A DNA stretch of 13,077 nt, taken from assembly GCA_964489135.1 (NCBI GenBank), contig CAZAXK010000015.1, forward strand, positions 1 to 13,077, written 5' to 3'. Positions 1-5,134 of this stretch are shown here, one piece after another. Source of the stretch: JBBTQZ01 sp964489135 (GTDB taxonomy: Bacteria > Patescibacteriota > Minisyncoccia > Phycocordibacterales > WO2-35-19). Numbering within the stretch: position 1 is the first letter of the stretch; every line of letters starts with the position of its first letter. A program made the translations under genes and the position numbers. The notes beneath the pieces are model-generated. The model saw only the letters and a program-made list of their open reading frames with translations. It was not told where the DNA came from and ran no database searches.

Positions 1-15
1 AGCACAAAATCACTT

Positions 16-40
16 GTGCACCTTGAATGGGCTGGTGCAC
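16..40. repeat. Inverted repeat GTGCACC/GGTGCAC upstream of the PH-like gene
   Basis: GTGCACC (16-22) and GGTGCAC (34-40) form a perfect 7-bp inverted repeat around an 11-nt spacer. The core GTGCAC is itself a palindrome. It lies just upstream of the extended -10 element at 50-58, so it covers the -35 region. It could be an operator for a dimeric regulator or the end of an upstream transcript. No T-tract follows, so a terminator is less likely. Confidence 0.4.
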
Positions 41-49
41 TTATATAGG

Positions 50-58
50 TGCTATAAT
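50..58 (+). promoter_or_regulatory. Extended -10 promoter of the PH-like gene
   Basis: TGCTATAAT is a perfect extended -10 (TG-n-TATAAT). No good -35 is seen at 17 nt spacing, as is common for extended -10 promoters. Initiation about 7 nt downstream falls at roughly 65, next to the ATG at 66, so the transcript would be leaderless. Confidence 0.6.
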
Positions 59-65
59 GACTCCA

Positions 66-530
66 ATGACCTACAAGCATACACAAATTGGTTGGCAGAT
101 GATTGTGGTCACCCTCGTCGTGCTGGTATTTTTCGCATGGCTACAAATAACTGCTCGAGCTGAGCCACCTTCTTATGATTCTGGTGCAAACTTTGCTATG
201 ACCTTGCTCATGGTGGTTATTCTATTTGTGCTCGCATCCTTCTCGGCTCTGACGGTCGCGATCGATGAAGCATTTGTAAAAATCCGTTTCGGCCTTGGTA
301 TTTTCCGCAAGAAGTTTGCGCTCACGGAGATTGCAAACGTGAAGAGAGTAAAGAATCGTTGGTACTACGGCTGGGGCGTGAAGGTTTGGTTCTTCCCCTA
401 TATGTGGATTTACAACGTATCTGGTTTTGATGCCGTCGAATTGACGATGAAGAATGGCAAAATCTATCGCATCGGCACCGATGTGCCCGAGGAGCTCGAA
501 ACAGCAATTAGACAATCCATAAATTCCTAA
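66..530 (+). CDS. Membrane protein with C-terminal bacterial PH-like domain
   Basis: The protein has 154 residues from the ATG at 66. Two hydrophobic segments (about residues 10-29 and 43-65) are followed by a soluble domain (66-154) with strand-rich, pleckstrin-like character: a conserved-looking WYYGWG turn, IYNVSGF, an AVELTMKNGK strand pair, IGTDVPE and a closing helix. This matches my recollection of small bacterial PH-domain membrane proteins of unknown function; no catalytic residues are evident. The ATG at 66 was chosen because the promoter's -10 box overlaps the alternative ATG at 57, so that codon could not be in an mRNA from this promoter. An ATG at 99 is also possible but would cut the first helix. 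The reading frame stays open upstream to 27. It is probably a stand-alone unit, because the next gene has its own promoter. The domain call is moderately sure; the role is unknown. Confidence 0.75.
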   Translation: MTYKHTQIGWQMIVVTLVVLVFFAWLQITARAEPPSYDSGANFAMTLLMVVILFVLASFSALTVAIDEAFVKIRFGLGIFRKKFALTEIANVKRVKNRWYYGWGVKVWFFPYMWIYNVSGFDAVELTMKNGKIYRIGTDVPEELETAIRQSINS

Positions 531-554
531 AAGCGTAGTCGCCAAGCTCTGCTA

Positions 555-583
555 TTGACACAAACTCCAAAAAGTAGTATAAA
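555..583 (+). promoter_or_regulatory. Strong sigma-70 promoter of small ORF A
   Basis: The -35 is TTGACA (555-560, full consensus), the spacer is 17 nt, and the -10 is TATAAA (578-583). The predicted start site is near 590, 2-4 nt before the ATG at 593. This is the closest match to the consensus in the window. Confidence 0.8.
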
Positions 584-592
584 TATTTTGGT

Positions 593-751
593 ATGACACG
601 CGCTGCCGTTCTCGCTATCTGCATCATCCCCGTCGCGTTTGTGACAGGGATCGTCTGGGGAGTCACGGGCTCTCTAGAACTCACACTCATCGGCGCTGTA
701 GTGGCCGCAATCGCTGTTCGGTGGAAGTGTCGGAGGGATACGGGGCGTTGA
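593..751 (+). CDS. Small two-helix membrane protein A (52 aa)
   Basis: The ORF encodes 52 residues starting MTRAAVLAIC and ending in a basic tail (RWKCRRDTGR). Two hydrophobic stretches, about residues 4-24 and 28-42, are separated by a short GVTGSLE turn, which suggests a helical hairpin in the membrane with the basic C-terminus in the cytoplasm. There is no Shine-Dalgarno sequence; a near-consensus promoter ends 9 nt before the ATG, so translation is probably leaderless. A stem-loop terminator follows 20 nt after the TGA. Its twin at 927 has the same layout: an MTR start, about 50 residues, two helices, an Arg-rich tail, and its own promoter and terminator. I do not recognise the family. 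The unit could instead be a roughly 240-nt small RNA, but the open frame with membrane-like composition favours a protein. Confidence 0.6.
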   Translation: MTRAAVLAICIIPVAFVTGIVWGVTGSLELTLIGAVVAAIAVRWKCRRDTGR

Positions 752-771
752 CCCTGCACCTCCCACTTCCG

Positions 772-828
772 AAGCCGCTCGCTCCTCTTCATGTCGCAAG
801 ACTATGTTGGGTGAGCCGAGCGGCTTTT
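772..828 (+). terminator. Rho-independent terminator after small ORF A
   Basis: AAGCCGCTCG (772-781) pairs perfectly with CGAGCGGCTT (817-826). CTC (782-784) and GAG (813-815) can extend the stem across a one-base bulge. The loop is long (about 28-35 nt). TTTTCTATTTTC follows the stem. Confidence 0.7.
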
Positions 829-889
829 CTATTTTCATAATTTAGACATTTTCAATTATTCGTCGAAGTTTGAGAGCGCAGCTAGGGAT

Positions 890-918
890 TTGACCGAAAC
901 AAAGAATGGGAGTTAAAT
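890..918 (+). promoter_or_regulatory. Promoter of small ORF B
   Basis: The -35 is TTGACC (890-895), the spacer is 17 nt, and the -10 is TTAAAT (913-918). The predicted start is near 925, right at the ATG at 927. Confidence 0.65.
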
Positions 919-926
919 TCGGGTAG

Positions 927-1076
927 ATGACACGAGAAAATCGTTGGCGAACAACGTTTGTCACGGCCGTCCTTCTAGGCGTCGTGGTAATTTGGTGGGT
1001 GGGTGATTTTGCTACTGCCGCGATTTTTGTTGTGGTAGTGGTGGGAATTAACCTTTTCAGCCGGGGGCGGAGGTGA
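927..1076 (+). CDS. Small two-helix membrane protein B (49 aa)
   Basis: The ORF encodes 49 residues, MTRENRWRTT followed by two hydrophobic segments (about 11-24 and 28-43) around a short VGDFAT turn, and a basic end (SRGRR). The second segment is very valine-rich. Promoter and start lie 8 nt apart with no Shine-Dalgarno sequence, and a strong terminator begins 35 nt after the TGA. The layout copies that of small ORF A 334 nt upstream, so the two may be diverged duplicates or members of one class of small membrane protein; residue identity outside the MTR start is low. I know no matching family. The main alternative is a roughly 215-nt small RNA that happens to contain an open frame. Confidence 0.55.
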   Translation: MTRENRWRTTFVTAVLLGVVVIWWVGDFATAAIFVVVVVGINLFSRGRR

Positions 1077-1111
1077 ACGCTGTAACTAACCTCTGCCTAC
1101 CCTTTCAATAG

Positions 1112-1139
1112 GCCGTCTTTCCGAAGACGGCTTTCTCTT
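1112..1139 (+). terminator. Rho-independent terminator after small ORF B
   Basis: GCCGTCTT (1112-1119) and AAGACGGC (1124-1131) form a perfect 8-bp stem with a TCCG tetraloop, followed by TTTCTCTTT. It lies just beyond the stop of the convergent SRPBCC gene. On that strand the stem is followed by CTATTG rather than a T-tract, so it acts mainly on plus-strand transcripts. Confidence 0.85.
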
Positions 1140-1752
1140 TATTCACACTCGCCTTTCAAGCGTTCAAGCCAGATTTGGTGTTGTTTCTGAAGACCGTGTT
1201 TTATGAGCGGAGCAAGGAGAGAGACGCCCCAACCGCGTTGGACTTCTTCGGTGACGACCAAGGTGCCTCCGCTTTGCTCGATCAGTCGCCAGCCGTGGTA
1301 GCCGAAGCCGCCAAGTTCGTAGGCGGTCCAGCCAACGCTTTCAAATTCTTTATACTCAATTACTTTTGACCGTACCTTGAGACCAAAAGTTTTCCAGACA
1401 AACTCGCTACCTTCTTTTAAGATGTCTGAATTTTTTATAAAAACATTTTTGGAATTGGGGTACCACTTCGGCCAATTGTGGGCATCGGTTAATACTCGCC
1501 AGATTTTTTGAGCGGTGGCGTCTATAAAAATACTATTGTAGGAGTGGACTCTGAAGTGTGTTGGGTCGATTTNNNNNNNNNNNNNNNNNNNNNNNNNNNN
1601 NNNNNNNNNNNNNNNNNNNNNNNNNNNNNNNNNNNNNNNNNNNNNNNNNNNNNNNNNNNNNNNNNNNNNNNNGCGTCTATAAAAATACTATTGTAGGAGT
1701 GGACTCTGAAGTGTGTTGGGTCGATTTGTGTAGGCCAAAGGATGTTTTGCAT
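1139..1752 (-). CDS. SRPBCC-fold (START/polyketide cyclase-like) protein, split by assembly gap
   Basis: Read literally, the 100-N run at 1573-1672 breaks this gene. When the gap and one copy of the flanking 55-nt duplication are removed, a clean 152-residue frame results, from the ATG at 1752 to the TAA at 1139-1141. The protein has the hallmarks of the SRPBCC superfamily: an early strand (NSIFIDA, about 21-27), helix AQKIWRVLTDAHNWPKWYP (about 29-47) with the typical Trp-Pro-x-Trp turn, an alternating sheet including VGWTAYELGGFGYHGWR (about 88-104), TLVVTEEVQRG (about 112-122), and a long C-terminal helix. Members bind hydrophobic ligands; substrate and role here cannot be told. A -10 box (TAAAAT) lies 8 nt before the ATG, and a terminator plus a further promoter lie upstream. 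The family call is fairly sure. Confidence 0.8.
1518..1727. other. Scaffold gap: 100 N flanked by an identical 55-nt duplication
   Basis: Bases 1518-1572 and 1673-1727 are identical over 55 nt and border exactly 100 N (1573-1672). This is what appears when two contigs sharing a k-mer-length overlap are joined with a fixed N spacer. The repeat is not biological: collapsing 155 nt restores the SRPBCC reading frame. Confidence 0.9.
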
Positions 1753-1760
1753 ATGCCTAT

Positions 1761-1766
1761 ATTTTA
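1761..1766 (-). promoter_or_regulatory. -10 box before the SRPBCC gene
   Basis: On the minus strand TAAAAT (5 of 6 consensus) sits 8 nt before the ATG at 1752, which predicts a leaderless transcript. The -35 region would fall inside the upstream terminator stem, and no clear -35 is seen there. Confidence 0.45.
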
Positions 1767-1770
1767 CGAC

Positions 1771-1802
1771 AAAAAAGGGTCAGGAATTGCACGTCCTGAC
1801 CC
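1771..1802 (-). terminator. Rho-independent terminator between uvrC and the SRPBCC gene
   Basis: On the minus strand GGGTCAGGA and TCCTGACCC form a perfect 9-bp stem (1777-1785 with 1794-1802) around an 8-nt loop, followed by six T (1776-1771). It can end uvrC transcription and also the short transcript from the promoter at 1842-1870. Confidence 0.88.
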
Positions 1803-1835
1803 GGGGATTCCAAAGAAGGAAATTCCATTTTCGCT
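1771..1835 (-). ncRNA. Candidate ~65-nt small RNA or attenuator leader
   Basis: A good minus-strand promoter (1842-1870) would start transcription near 1835, and a perfect terminator ends at about 1771, so a compact RNA of about 65 nt is predicted. It also contains an ATG (1828-1826) opening a 23-codon frame, starting MEFPSLESPG, that runs through the terminator and stops at 1757, 4 nt before the SRPBCC start. This can be read as a small RNA, as a leader-peptide attenuator for the SRPBCC gene, or as a chance arrangement. No known RNA family is recognised. Confidence 0.4.
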
Positions 1836-1841
1836 TGTATT

Positions 1842-1870
1842 ATTATACTACATGCTGAAAAAAAATGCAA
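1842..1870 (-). promoter_or_regulatory. Promoter just after the uvrC stop codon
   Basis: On the minus strand the -35 is TTGCAT (1870-1865), the spacer is 17 nt, and the -10 is TATAAT (1847-1842, full consensus). It begins directly after the uvrC TAG at 1871-1873 and reads toward the terminator at 1771-1802 and the SRPBCC gene. Confidence 0.65.
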
Positions 1871-3238
1871 CTACCTGCCCTGTGGATAAAGAAATGCCTT
1901 GGAGCGGAGCTTTTTGTGGAAGCCGATCGCGAACCGGTGGGCCTCGCTATTGGCTAGGAGAATTGAAGAGTTGTGAGCTTTGAGCTCTGAGCTTAGAGTA
2001 AGGATGCTTTTCGGCTTGTGTTTCTCGTCTTTGGTTACTGCTACAATTTTTATTTCTGTATTCTTTAATATTTCCTTCGCTGCGTTGAGCTGAGCTACTC
2101 CCCCATCAACGACCACCAAGTTTGGTCGGCGCCATTCGGTATGTTTGAACCTGCGTTCGAGTACTTCTCTTAGTGCTCGGGTGTCGTCGGCTCCGCTTTG
2201 GTGGCGAATCTTGAACATTCGGTATTCTTGTTTGTTCGGCTTGCCCTCCTCGACCACGACCATCACTCCGACCATCTCCTTGCCCGAGGTGTGCGCGATA
2301 TCGTAGGCCTCAATTCGAAAAGTTGTTAGTAAGGAGTCGTTAGTAGTTAGATCGGATTTCAGGAGGGAAATATCGTTTATGTGCTGTAAGGCAAAGACTT
2401 GTCGCTTGAGCTTTTCGGCACTCTCGAAGTCGCGATTTTGGGCGAGCTTCTTCATCTTTCTTGTAAGCTCCGTTAGGAGCGCCTTCTTCTTGCCTTGAAA
2501 GAAAAGTTTGATGTGGCGAATGGTCTGTTTGTAATCCTTCGCACTAATCGCGCCGACACATACTCCAGGGCAGAGGCCGAGTTGGTAGTTGAAGCAACCT
2601 GCCCGCGAAATATTCCTTCTCGCAAACGGGGTATTTTTCTGCCTGCCCGCCATCGCTGTGCTCAGGCCTTTGCAGGCGGGCTGAAAAATCCCCTCACTCT
2701 CGCGCCGGTCGCGCTCCGAGAGTTGCTCGAAAGAATATTTCGCGGGCCCACATTTATCCCGAAATGGAAATATCTTGCGCACTATCTTGAGCGCTTCTCT
2801 AAGCTGGCTTCCGTTGGTATAGGGACCAAAAAATTTATCAATTTTCAATTTAGAATTTTCCATTTTCAAATTACGTTCACGGATGATCAAAACTCGCGGA
2901 AATTCCTCATCTGTAATGACTACCCAATTCCAGCTACGCTGATCCTTCTCGGCGGTATTGTATTGGGGCTCAAACTTCTTTATGAGAGAGGCCTCAAGGA
3001 TGAGTGCTTCTAGTACCGAGTCGGTTTTTTGGATCTTGATACTCTGTGCCTCGCCTACCATCTTTGCTATCCACGGCGAGCGCTTCTCGCTAATTGAATG
3101 ATCAAAGTAGCTCCGCACACGGGTCCGCAAATTGGTCGCCTTGCCGATGTAGAGGATCTTGCCTTTTTTATCGAGAAAGAAATACACACCGGCCACGGTC
3201 GGCAGTTTGCTTATTTGGTTTTTGATCTCACTTGCCAT
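1871..3238 (-). CDS. uvrC: UvrC-type excinuclease subunit, short form with in-frame repeats
   Basis: UvrC makes the two incisions of nucleotide excision repair with UvrA and UvrB. This 455-residue protein shows the GIY-YIG nuclease (GVY at 17-19, YIG at 30-32, Arg39, a probable catalytic Glu82), a Cys-rich linker (CFNYQLGLCPGVC, 215-227), a UVR motif for UvrB contact (about 263-285) and the RNase H-like second nuclease (D313 in EAYDIAHTSG, D378 in VVVDGG, EAHRFAIGFH at 432-441). It ends there: the C-terminal helix-hairpin-helix domain of the usual ~600-residue enzyme is absent, and the third acidic residue expected a little upstream of EAHRFAI is not evident. Four stretches look inserted: residues 123-134, 164-213, 297-306 and 413-424, coded by three 7-nt tandem repeats and one palindromic element. 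The ATG at 3238 has a candidate -10 box 6 nt upstream. Family call is sure; dual-incision activity is not. Confidence 0.93.
   Translation of the reverse strand: MASEIKNQISKLPTVAGVYFFLDKKGKILYIGKATNLRTRVRSYFDHSISEKRSPWIAKMVGEAQSIKIQKTDSVLEALILEASLIKKFEPQYNTAEKDQRSWNWVVITDEEFPRVLIIRERNLKMENSKLKIDKFFGPYTNGSQLREALKIVRKIFPFRDKCGPAKYSFEQLSERDRRESEGIFQPACKGLSTAMAGRQKNTPFARRNISRAGCFNYQLGLCPGVCVGAISAKDYKQTIRHIKLFFQGKKKALLTELTRKMKKLAQNRDFESAEKLKRQVFALQHINDISLLKSDLTTNDSLLTTFRIEAYDIAHTSGKEMVGVMVVVEEGKPNKQEYRMFKIRHQSGADDTRALREVLERRFKHTEWRRPNLVVVDGGVAQLNAAKEILKNTEIKIVAVTKDEKHKPKSILTLSSELKAHNSSILLANSEAHRFAIGFHKKLRSKAFLYPQGR
1968..2002 (-). repeat. Degenerate 7-nt tandem repeat in uvrC (GAGCTTT type)
   Basis: On the plus strand five consecutive heptamers read GAGTTGT, GAGCTTT, GAGCTCT, GAGCTTA, GAGTAAG. 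They code for UvrC residues 413-424, where the third catalytic Asp of the RNase H-like domain would be expected. The protein frame stays open although 35 nt is not a multiple of three. Confidence 0.75.
2322..2349 (-). repeat. Degenerate 7-nt tandem repeat in uvrC (GTNGTTA type)
   Basis: On the plus strand four heptamers read GTTGTTA, GTAAGGA, GTCGTTA, GTAGTTA. They code for UvrC residues 297-306 (LTTNDSLLTT), in the linker between the UVR motif and the RNase H-like domain, where homologues normally run straight into the RIEAYD strand. Confidence 0.75.
2601..2747. repeat. 147-nt palindromic element inserted in frame in uvrC
   Basis: The ends are a perfect 15-bp inverted repeat: GCCCGCGAAATATTC (2601-2615) and GAATATTTCGCGGGC (2733-2747). 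Inside are two more hairpins: 2628-2651 with 2675-2693 (GGGG/CCCC, ATTTTTC/GAAAAAT, GCCCGCC/GGCGGGC) and ACTCTCG (2696-2702) with CGAGAGT (2717-2723). The whole can fold as a three-way junction. It is 147 nt, or 49 codons, and stays open in the uvrC frame (residues 164-213), just before CFNYQ. This resembles a REP/MITE-like unit, and in behaviour the Rickettsia palindromic elements that sit in frame in genes. No transposase and no second copy are in the window. Confidence 0.8.
2838..2872 (-). repeat. Degenerate 7-nt tandem repeat in uvrC (TCAATTT type)
   Basis: On the plus strand five heptamers read TCAATTT, TCAATTT, AGAATTT, TCCATTT, TCAAATT. They code for UvrC residues 123-134 (NLKMENSKLKID), a Lys/Asn-rich loop directly before the conserved KFFGPYTN motif. 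Confidence 0.75.
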
Positions 3239-3244
3239 ACATTG

Positions 3245-3273
3245 TTTTTACCCTTTTTTTGGTATAAAATCAA
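3245..3273 (-). promoter_or_regulatory. Candidate uvrC promoter
   Basis: On the minus strand TTGATT (3273-3268), a 17-nt spacer and TAAAAA (3250-3245) end 6 nt before the uvrC ATG. Each box matches 4 of 6 consensus bases. An AAGGG 12 nt before the ATG could serve as a distant Shine-Dalgarno if the real start site lies further upstream. Confidence 0.4.
3260..3268 (+). promoter_or_regulatory. Extended -10 promoter of hisS
   Basis: TGGTATAAA is an extended -10 (TG at 3260-3261, TATAAA at 3263-3268). It ends 9 nt before the ATG at 3278, so the hisS mRNA would be leaderless or nearly so. It overlaps the divergent uvrC promoter on the other strand. Confidence 0.6.
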
Positions 3274-3277
3274 AGCC

Positions 3278-4567
3278 ATGTTTAGTTTTGGTGATAGAAA
3301 ACTTTCTATGGAAAGTTACAAAGGCGTGAGGGATTTTTACCCCGAAGACAAAGCTTTGCAAAAGCGCTTGTTCGCTACTCTGCGCCGGACTGTCGAATCT
3401 TGGGGTTATGAAGAATACGACGCCTCACCCCTCGAACCTTCTGAGCTCTACAAGCAAAAGACGAGCGATGAAATCGTGCGGGAACAAACTTACACCTTCG
3501 TTGATCGAGGTGGCCGCGAGGTAACCTTGCGCCCCGAGATGACACCGACTGTTGCGCGAATGATTTCGAGAAGGGTGCAAGAACTACCCTTCCCTGCGCG
3601 CTGGTATTCTCTGCCCAATCTTTTCCGGTACGAAAAGCCCCAGAAGGGTCGATTGCGCGAGCACTATCAGCTCAATGTCGACCTTTTTGGTGTGAGCGGG
3701 CTCGCGGCTGACAGCGAAATAATTTTTGTGGCGAGCGATGTGCTCCGATCTTTCGGGGCAAAGCCAGAGGACTTTGTAATCAAGCTAAACAGCCGATCCT
3801 TGCTCGACGATTTGCTCGGGAAATTAGACATCAAGAGTGCCTACAAGCAACCACTTTGTCGTATCCTAGACAAAAAGGAAAAAGTGTCAGACGAAGATTT
3901 CAAAAAGATGCTCTCCGAGCTATTGGGCGAAGTGCAGGCCAAGAGCTTTGCCGAGATGCTCTATTATGGTGAAGCGCTTCTCACCATGCTTACTGATAGC
4001 CCTTCGGCGAAGTATCTAAACGAACTTATCGATACTCTGCGATCGGCGGGTGTGCAAAACGTGGTGTTCAGCCCCACCCTGACCAGAGGATTTGATTATT
4101 ACACCGGCATGGTGTTCGAAGTCTTTGATACCAACAAAGAAAATCCCCGCTCCCTGTTCGGCGGAGGCCGGTACGACAACCTGACCGAGAACTTTATCAA
4201 GACCAGTGTGCCCGCTGTGGGCTTCGGCATGGGCGACGTTACACTTCTGGATTTCCTCAACGCTCATGGTCTCAAGCCCGAGCTCCAATCGGCAGTTGAC
4301 CTGTGGCTTGCTGTCGCTCCCGAGACTGACCAAAGAAAAGTTTATGAGATTGCTAAGAGATTGCGCGAAGGGGGCTTGCGCGTCGGGGTGGATCTGAGTG
4401 GCAAAAAGCTCGCCGACCAGCTCAAGTCGCTCGACAAGCGTAGCGCGAACTTCGTAGCTGTGGTGGGAGCATCGGAAATATCTTCGAATAAATTCGTTTT
4501 GCGCAATGTCAAAACTCGTGAAGAGAAAGAAGTAAGCTTGGAAGAAATTATTCAATGCGCAAAATAG
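3278..4567 (+). CDS. hisS: Histidine-tRNA ligase (class II)
   Basis: HisRS charges tRNA-His with histidine using ATP. The 429-residue protein has the expected order: an N-terminal YKGVRDFYPED element (14-24), LRPEMTP (84-90), class II motif 2 FRYEKPQKGRLREHYQ (116-131), a histidine-specific region (LTRGFDYYTG, 268-277, with Arg270), GGGRYDNL (295-302), motif 3 region (VGFGMGDVT, 314-322) and a C-terminal anticodon-binding domain (about 340-429). The usual motif 3 Gly-Leu-Glu-Arg is replaced by GDVT, so the conserved motif 3 arginine is not in its normal place. The ATG at 3278 was chosen because the -10 box precedes it by 9 nt; the frame stays open further upstream but overlaps uvrC. Met11 (3308) is an alternative start. 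The gene overlaps the downstream exonuclease gene by 13 nt. Confidence 0.95.
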   Translation: MFSFGDRKLSMESYKGVRDFYPEDKALQKRLFATLRRTVESWGYEEYDASPLEPSELYKQKTSDEIVREQTYTFVDRGGREVTLRPEMTPTVARMISRRVQELPFPARWYSLPNLFRYEKPQKGRLREHYQLNVDLFGVSGLAADSEIIFVASDVLRSFGAKPEDFVIKLNSRSLLDDLLGKLDIKSAYKQPLCRILDKKEKVSDEDFKKMLSELLGEVQAKSFAEMLYYGEALLTMLTDSPSAKYLNELIDTLRSAGVQNVVFSPTLTRGFDYYTGMVFEVFDTNKENPRSLFGGGRYDNLTENFIKTSVPAVGFGMGDVTLLDFLNAHGLKPELQSAVDLWLAVAPETDQRKVYEIAKRLREGGLRVGVDLSGKKLADQLKSLDKRSANFVAVVGASEISSNKFVLRNVKTREEKEVSLEEIIQCAK

Positions 4568-5133
4568 TTTTTGATATAGAAACATCCAATATCTTTCAGG
4601 ATGTCGGTAGCAACAATCCGGCTGATTTGGATATATCGGTGGTGGGTGTTTATGATTCGGAGACCGATAGCTACAAGGCCTATTTGCAGAAGGATTTTGC
4701 TCTGCTTTGGCGCACGATCGAAGGAGCGGACCTGCTCATCACATTCAACGGCGATCATTTCGATATCCCCCTTCTGAACAAATATTATTCGGGCGATCTC
4801 GGCAAAATAAAAAGCATTGATTTGCTCCGCGAGATGCAAAAGTCGGCCGGTCGGCGTATGAAGCTCGACCAAATCGCCGAAGGCACACTAGGGCTACATA
4901 AAAGTGGTCATGGGCTCGATGCCATCCGCTGGTGGCGCGAAGGCAAGGTGGAAGAGGTTATAAAGTATTGCCTCGATGATGTGCGCCTTACCAAAGAGCT
5001 TTATGATTATGCACTCGCGAATGGCAAACTAATTTTTAAAGAAGGTCCGCATTTGCACGAAGTAAAGCTCGATACTCGCGACTGGGAAAGCTTGCCAGAG
5101 TCGGGTGGAATGAACCACACGTTGCCGTTTTGA
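4555..5133 (+). CDS. DEDDy 3'-5' exonuclease, RNase H-like (YprB-type)
   Basis: The 192-residue protein has the three exonuclease motifs of the DnaQ/RNase H-like superfamily: ExoI FDIET (Asp7, Glu9), ExoII TFNGDHFDIPLL (63-74, with Asp67/Asp70) and ExoIII YCLDD (Tyr138, Asp142), which is the YxxxD signature of the DEDDy branch. Similar stand-alone proteins are annotated as ribonuclease H-like or YprB-type; the substrate, single-stranded DNA or RNA, is not established. Its ATG lies inside the end of hisS (13-nt overlap, different frame), so the two are almost certainly co-transcribed and perhaps translationally coupled. It ends one base from the stop of convergent uppP, with no terminator between them. 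The family assignment is strong; the cellular role is open. Confidence 0.88.
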   Translation: MRKIVFDIETSNIFQDVGSNNPADLDISVVGVYDSETDSYKAYLQKDFALLWRTIEGADLLITFNGDHFDIPLLNKYYSGDLGKIKSIDLLREMQKSAGRRMKLDQIAEGTLGLHKSGHGLDAIRWWREGKVEEVIKYCLDDVRLTKELYDYALANGKLIFKEGPHLHEVKLDTRDWESLPESGGMNHTLPF

Positions 5134-5134
5134 G

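Noticed and set aside
27..65. Upstream in-frame starts for the PH-like gene (27 or 57)
   Set aside because: The extended -10 box at 50-58 overlaps or follows these codons, so they would not be in an mRNA from that promoter; a second promoter upstream of the window cannot be excluded.
1518..1727. 55-nt direct repeat as an attachment site or target duplication
   Set aside because: The same length occurs at the second gap and always flanks exactly 100 N, so it comes from the assembly.
1508..1983. Plus-strand frames running through the first N gap
   Set aside because: They consist largely of unknown residues and the duplicated 55 nt; the real gene is the minus-strand SRPBCC frame.
2601..2747. 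Palindromic element as a CRISPR repeat or a Rho-independent terminator
   Set aside because: Only one copy, no spacers, no T-tract, and it lies inside an open reading frame.
2495..3013. 172-codon open frame on the plus strand opposite uvrC
   Set aside because: It is the complement of well-supported uvrC sequence, including the palindromic element that keeps both strands open; no start signals and no recognisable domain.
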